Origin: Lithodes maja
Lineage: Eukaryota; Arthropoda; Malacostraca; Decapoda; Lithodidae
NCBI GenBank assembly: GCA_037953745.1
Contig: JBAKBP010006592.1
Span: 1-64,000, forward strand
Direction of reading: 5' to 3'
Length of the DNA: 64,000 nucleotides
The translations under genes and the position numbers were made by a program. Under the pieces are notes generated by a model that did no database searches, had not been told where the DNA came from, and was given only the letters and a program-made list of their open reading frames with translations. Of this stretch, positions 60,373-64,000 are shown piece by piece (positions within the stretch are counted from its first letter, which is position 1; each line of letters starts with the position of its first letter).

Positions 60373-60924
60373 TATGTAGACTAAACAATTGGGGACATCA
60401 TGCACAACCCTGTCCATTAACCGCTGAAATGTGGCGGGAGCATTCTTCAAGCCATACGGCATTACCTGGCACTGATACACTCCTCCACCCACCACAAAAC
60501 TAGCGATTTTTTTGGCACGTTCAGTTAGTGGGACTTGCCAATAGCCTTTAACTAAGTCCACTTTTGTGATGAACGTGGCTGCCCCAATCTTGTCTACTGA
60601 GTCATCAATTCTCGGTATAGGGTAGGTATCTGTCTTGGAGACTAAATTTACTTTGCGAAAATCGACACAGAAGCGGATCTTACCATCAGGCTTAGGCTGC
60701 AAAGTTACTGGGCTTGACCACTCACTCCAGCCTTTCTTGATGAGGCCCTTGTCAACCATATACCTCACCTCAGCGTCAAGAGCGAGCTGCTTCTGTGGAT
60801 TAACTCTATAAGGTGGTAATTTTATAGGCTTATTCTCTCCCACATCGATGTCATGCACCGCCCAAGATGTCAAACCTGGTGCATCCCCGAACATGTGTGG
60901 AAAAGCCCACAAGGTAGTAAACAT
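60373..60924 (-). pseudogene. Element C RT (N-terminal)
   Basis: Reads GLIKKGWSEWSSPVTLQPKP, KIRFCVDFRKVNLV, PRIDDSVDKIGA, FITKVDLVKGYWQVPL and VMPYGLKNAPATFQ, then runs into SINE S2 just at the catalytic YxDD position. Confidence 0.9.
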
Positions 60925-60928
60925 CTCC

Positions 60929-61632
60929 TCATCCCCTTTCCGGAGGTAAATGGGTCAATTTCTCCCGCAGGGCCAGGTACCCGTTCTCGGCCCATGTCCC
61001 AGCCGGCACAGCCTCACATGGGAAAAGCTCCCTCTCCTCCTCCTGCTCCTCCTTCGTGCCTTCTACAACCAGGACAGGGCAACGAGACACGGCATCCTGG
61101 TCCCTGGGACCGGAGAATTGGGGAGAGTGCAGAGGGGGGTTGAGAGGCACTGCAGGAGCCTTGCCTGGCATTCCCACAGTGCATGAACTGCTAGCCCCGG
61201 GACCTGGGTTATCCAACCACCATCCACCAGGCCCGGGCTCACCCTGCACCTCCGACTCCAACTCTCCAGTCAATAACATAGGCAAGAAATTGACCGCATC
61301 TGACTCAACTTTCCCCACTGACCCGTTCTGAGCGGATACAGTAGCACAAACTGCCTCCGACAACTCCCCGTTAACACCAGCAGGTGACTGATCGGCGCCC
61401 AGGCAACTCTCTCGGCTAGCCCCTTTAGGTGACATAGCCTGTGTGCCCGCCGCACGATAGTACCTCTTCAACATGTTAATATGGCAGATCTGATGGGTCT
61501 TACGTCTGTCTGAAGTACTCTCCCCGACCTTAGAAAACAAGTGTGTTAATAAAGCATCACTCTGCGGCGCCTCACCAATCTCCCCCGGTACCACGGTGGT
61601 AAGATTAGGTATAGCCTCCAAGTCGATCTGAT
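60929..61632 (-). pseudogene. Element C segment between protease and RT (integrase C-terminal remnant)
   Basis: Contains TSDRRKTHQICHINMLKRYY, equivalent to PDRRKKHQLCHVNLMKEY at the end of the integrase in A and B, followed by a linker leading into RT. No HHCC or D-D-E core is present, so the integrase core seems deleted. The order integrase-before-RT is still implied. Confidence 0.65.
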
Positions 61633-61635
61633 TCG

Positions 61636-61668
<33 letters not shown>

Positions 61669-61801
61669 TTTATTCAGTTAGCAATTTACAGAGTTGGTAC
61701 CACATAGTATGTTACAAATATATATGACATGTACCAGCCTTGCATAATTCCAACTAAGGATAGCCCAATAAGGCCGTTAGGCGTATTTCCATTGGGGTCC
61801 T
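61633..61801 (-). mobile_element. SINE S3, 5'-truncated copy 2
   Basis: (ATA)n tail at 61636-61668 and body with GGATAGCCCAATAAGGCC and CGTATTTCCATTGGGGTCC, the reverse complement of S3 at 35855-36105. Sits where element C's integrase core should be. Confidence 0.8.
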
Positions 61802-62610
61802 GATACAGGATCAACCGGTCCTCCCGTAGGGACCCGATCGCTCTCTTCAGTATCACCTCTGGCACTGGGTGAAACGAGTGAGGAGCTTTCCGCTGAGCCT
61901 TCCTCCTCGTCCTGCACACCCTCGGCACCCTGCAGATCAGTCGAATCTATGGGTGATGCAGATTCATTACTGTACATCCCCTCGATCAGATCTATCTCCT
62001 CCCCAAACAATTCCTCTGGCTGTGCAACCTGGGCCATAGATCTCATGCCCTCACACACCGGAAACAAATCGGGAGGCAGCTTCTTAGCCTCCTTGTTCCT
62101 CTCCTCCGGCTGTACCTGCTCCGACACCACTACCGGAGGTGGAAAGACTCTACTCCCTGCCATATCTGCTCCAAGCAGAAAATCAATCCCCTCCACAGGT
62201 AATGTGTCCACGACCGCTACCGTCGCCGTCGCCGTGACTACAGGACACCTAAGATGAACGGGAACGAGGCTATAACAGGCCTCAGTGTTTACACCTCGAC
62301 ATAACACAAACTCGTCAGATTTTATAAGCTTCCCCGTCAAGTTCAAACACATGGACTGCTTAGCTCCCGAATCCCTAAGAACCTTGACTGGATACACCTT
62401 CCCACACAGCTCTATTTCACCCTCATGAACGAAAGCCTGGCACCAAGCGAGCGAGGCTTCTGGACCTGCAATGGTACCTAGTTGAGACACTTTGTCGGGG
62501 GCAGGCTGTGCCACGGCCGTGGGCACCCCATGCTTCACCCTTCGGTCTGCCTCCAACCTCGGTAACAAAGATTCATCCCCTCCTCCCTGGATATCAACCA
62601 CTAACGACAC
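61802..62610 (-). pseudogene. Element C protease region
   Basis: Retropepsin-like domain with active-site motif LRDSGAKQS and downstream LPVEGIDFLLGADMAG, matching LPVEGVDLLLGNDFA of A and B. An acidic linker leads to the SINE junction. Confidence 0.85.
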
Positions 62611-63964
62611 AGGCTTAGCAAGCGCTGCAGAAGACTTTGCCTGGGGACAGTTTGGTGTAATACGTCCGGTCTGTTTACACCCATAACACCTAACAACACT
62701 GGAATCAGGTCGGGCTGAATTTTGTGGTTTTTGTTTGTCTCCACCGTTATTATTACGTGTGGGACCAGGGCCACAATTACTGTACCCTCCACTTCCCTCT
62801 GCTCGGTACTTCTCGTCACGTGCAGTCGTGGAGGGGATACATATCTGGCACGATCAGTAAAACCCTTGGTTGCCAACACTCGATCGTCAGCCCACACAGC
62901 AGCATCAGACAGCTTGCTGGGGTGCTTCTCACGGATCTTTTGGCAAAGCTCTTTGTCGATATTGTTGGTAAAGTGTTCTAGCAGGAAAAACTCAACTGCC
63001 TCATTTAAATTGGTTACATTTTCACTCAAAAGCCAACGAGACAAACAATCATGGAGGTACTTAGCAAACTCAACATGAGTATGATTAGGCTTCTTCCTTG
63101 CATTACGAAATTTAAGGCGATAGGCTTCTGGTCTGAGTTCATAAGCCTTAGGGATAGCCTGCTTTAAATTATCATACTCTGCTAAGTCCTCTGCTGACAT
63201 CCTATCATATGCCTCGAGCGCTTTTCCCTTGAGAACATTTGCCACCAATGCCGCCCAGCGTTCCCGTGGCCACTCAAACTCCCGTGCTTTCTTTTCAAAT
63301 CTCTGGACCCATTCAGTGACTTTTTTCTCATCAGAAGCGGGAACGAGCTTCAGGCTACGAGACAACTTTAACTCGCTAGATTCCTCCCTGTGTACCGTGC
63401 CCACTTGTCCCCTTGTGTACCTACCCCCGTCTACCTCAACTTTGGTTCTTTGTAACTTCATTGTCATTCTCTGTGTCTAACCTCTCCTGCATCTCTCTCT
63501 CTTCTCTTTTCTCCCGCCTTTCTCTCTCTCTCTCTTGCATTTCCAATTTCTTCAACTCTAATTGTACTAGAGCATCACTAGATAGCCCTACCGGGGCAAA
63601 AGTAGGGGGTGGTGTAGGAACAAAAGCGGGACGGTAAAGTGGCTGAATTGTAGAAAGTCCGGCTGGGAAAAATGGGGGGGGGGAGGGGGGGAGGTGTAAC
63701 CTGGTTCTGTGCCGCCCAGCCAGCGGCAGGAGTAGAGTGTAAAGGATAACAATGGGGTTGAGTACGTTGGGGCACAACAGAGGGCACGTCAGGCAACAAC
63801 GGGGGATTAACAGTAGGACATGTAAACTGGGAAGACGTTATGCTCTCATTAAAAGGACTGGGTGTGCGCGGCGGAGAGCGTGCAGGTGTGATATAGCCTC
63901 CTGCCAGCACAGTTGTTGACTCAACCTCCTCTTGAACGTCATAATAATACTGCCATATATACAA
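62601..63964 (-). pseudogene. Element C gag, frameshifted
   Basis: Capsid with WVQRFEKKAREFEWPRERW and the SCAN-like stretch (LSRWLLSEN, AVEFFLLEHF, KIREKHPSKLSDAA). Upstream is a coiled coil of ERERREKREEREMQE and a Pro-rich N-terminus to the window edge. Frames change near 63460 and near the C/G run at 63680. A CCHC knuckle is recognisable near 62690 but not in a continuous frame. Confidence 0.8.
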
Positions 63965-64000
63965 CTGACATGCTTCCCTCGTGGTAAGAAGGGACCCCTC

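Larger units (their letters stand above)
59062..64000 (-). mobile_element. Degraded Ty3/gypsy (Gmr1-like) element C, partial
   Basis: Minus-strand gypsy element running off the right edge. From right to left: gag, protease, a remnant resembling the integrase C-terminus, RT and RNase H. It is cut at RNase H (59062) by the 3' end of LINE L2, and SINEs interrupt it at 59811-60372 and 61633-61801. Neither LTR is in the window, and the part of C beyond the LINE was not found. Confidence 0.85.

Overview
This is a stretch of eukaryotic, very probably arthropod, genome that is almost entirely transposable elements. I infer a decapod crustacean (crayfish or lobster-like). The reasons are the TE load, the many tRNA-derived SINEs (including one with a TTCACCTAGC(T)GTAAATAGG-type body that I associate with decapods), CR1-type LINEs with microsatellite tails, and abundant (CA)n and (TA)n tracts. 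No bacterial, rRNA or CRISPR features were seen. The species is not established.

Layout. 1-1520: two minisatellites, a TTAA-flanked MITE and a (CA)n tract. 1520-22640: a decayed CR1-like LINE (L4), split by a Ty3/gypsy element A (2122-20978, 4-bp TSD GTAT). A is itself split inside its reverse transcriptase by a younger full-length gypsy element B (8302-17854, TSD ATAG). 22640-36130: LINE, Penelope-like, SINE and MITE relics, among which four small minus-strand exons of one host gene survive (33818-33914, 32292-32383, 25139-25255, 23628-23753). Their splice phases agree and they encode the start of a divergent protein-tyrosine-phosphatase domain. 36130-50943: a second copy of the A family (D, minus strand), whose 3' LTR is split by a nearly intact CR1-like LINE (L1, 37856-43391, TSD ACGGTA). 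50944-59061: another CR1-like LINE (L2, plus strand, decayed). Its 5' leader holds a solo LTR (E) and a tandem array of branch-point plus 3'-splice-site modules, and its ORF2 holds a piggyBac-like TTAA element. 59062-64000: a third, degraded gypsy family (C, minus strand), interrupted by two SINEs and running off the window.

The gypsy families A/D and B, and apparently C, have integrase upstream of reverse transcriptase (gag-PR-IN-RT-RH), the order of copia elements, although their RT and integrase are gypsy-type. Their gag contains a SCAN-like capsid segment. Both traits are known for the Gmr1-like lineage, so these are best read as arthropod Gmr1-like elements. B has equal-length LTRs, an uninterrupted 1715-aa gag-pol and a recognisable LTR promoter, so it is the youngest and most likely active element here.

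The most unusual signals are: (1) the Gmr1-type gene order and SCAN-like gag in an arthropod; (2) ten or so tandem TGCTAAC...CAG modules ending just before the L2 ORF1 start codon; (3) TTAA MITEs lying 14-21 nt from splice sites of the host phosphatase gene, including one intron made almost wholly of two snap-back MITEs; (4) a 79-bp direct repeat around element D instead of a normal 4-bp TSD; (5) Penelope-like relics with hammerhead-ribozyme-like cores.
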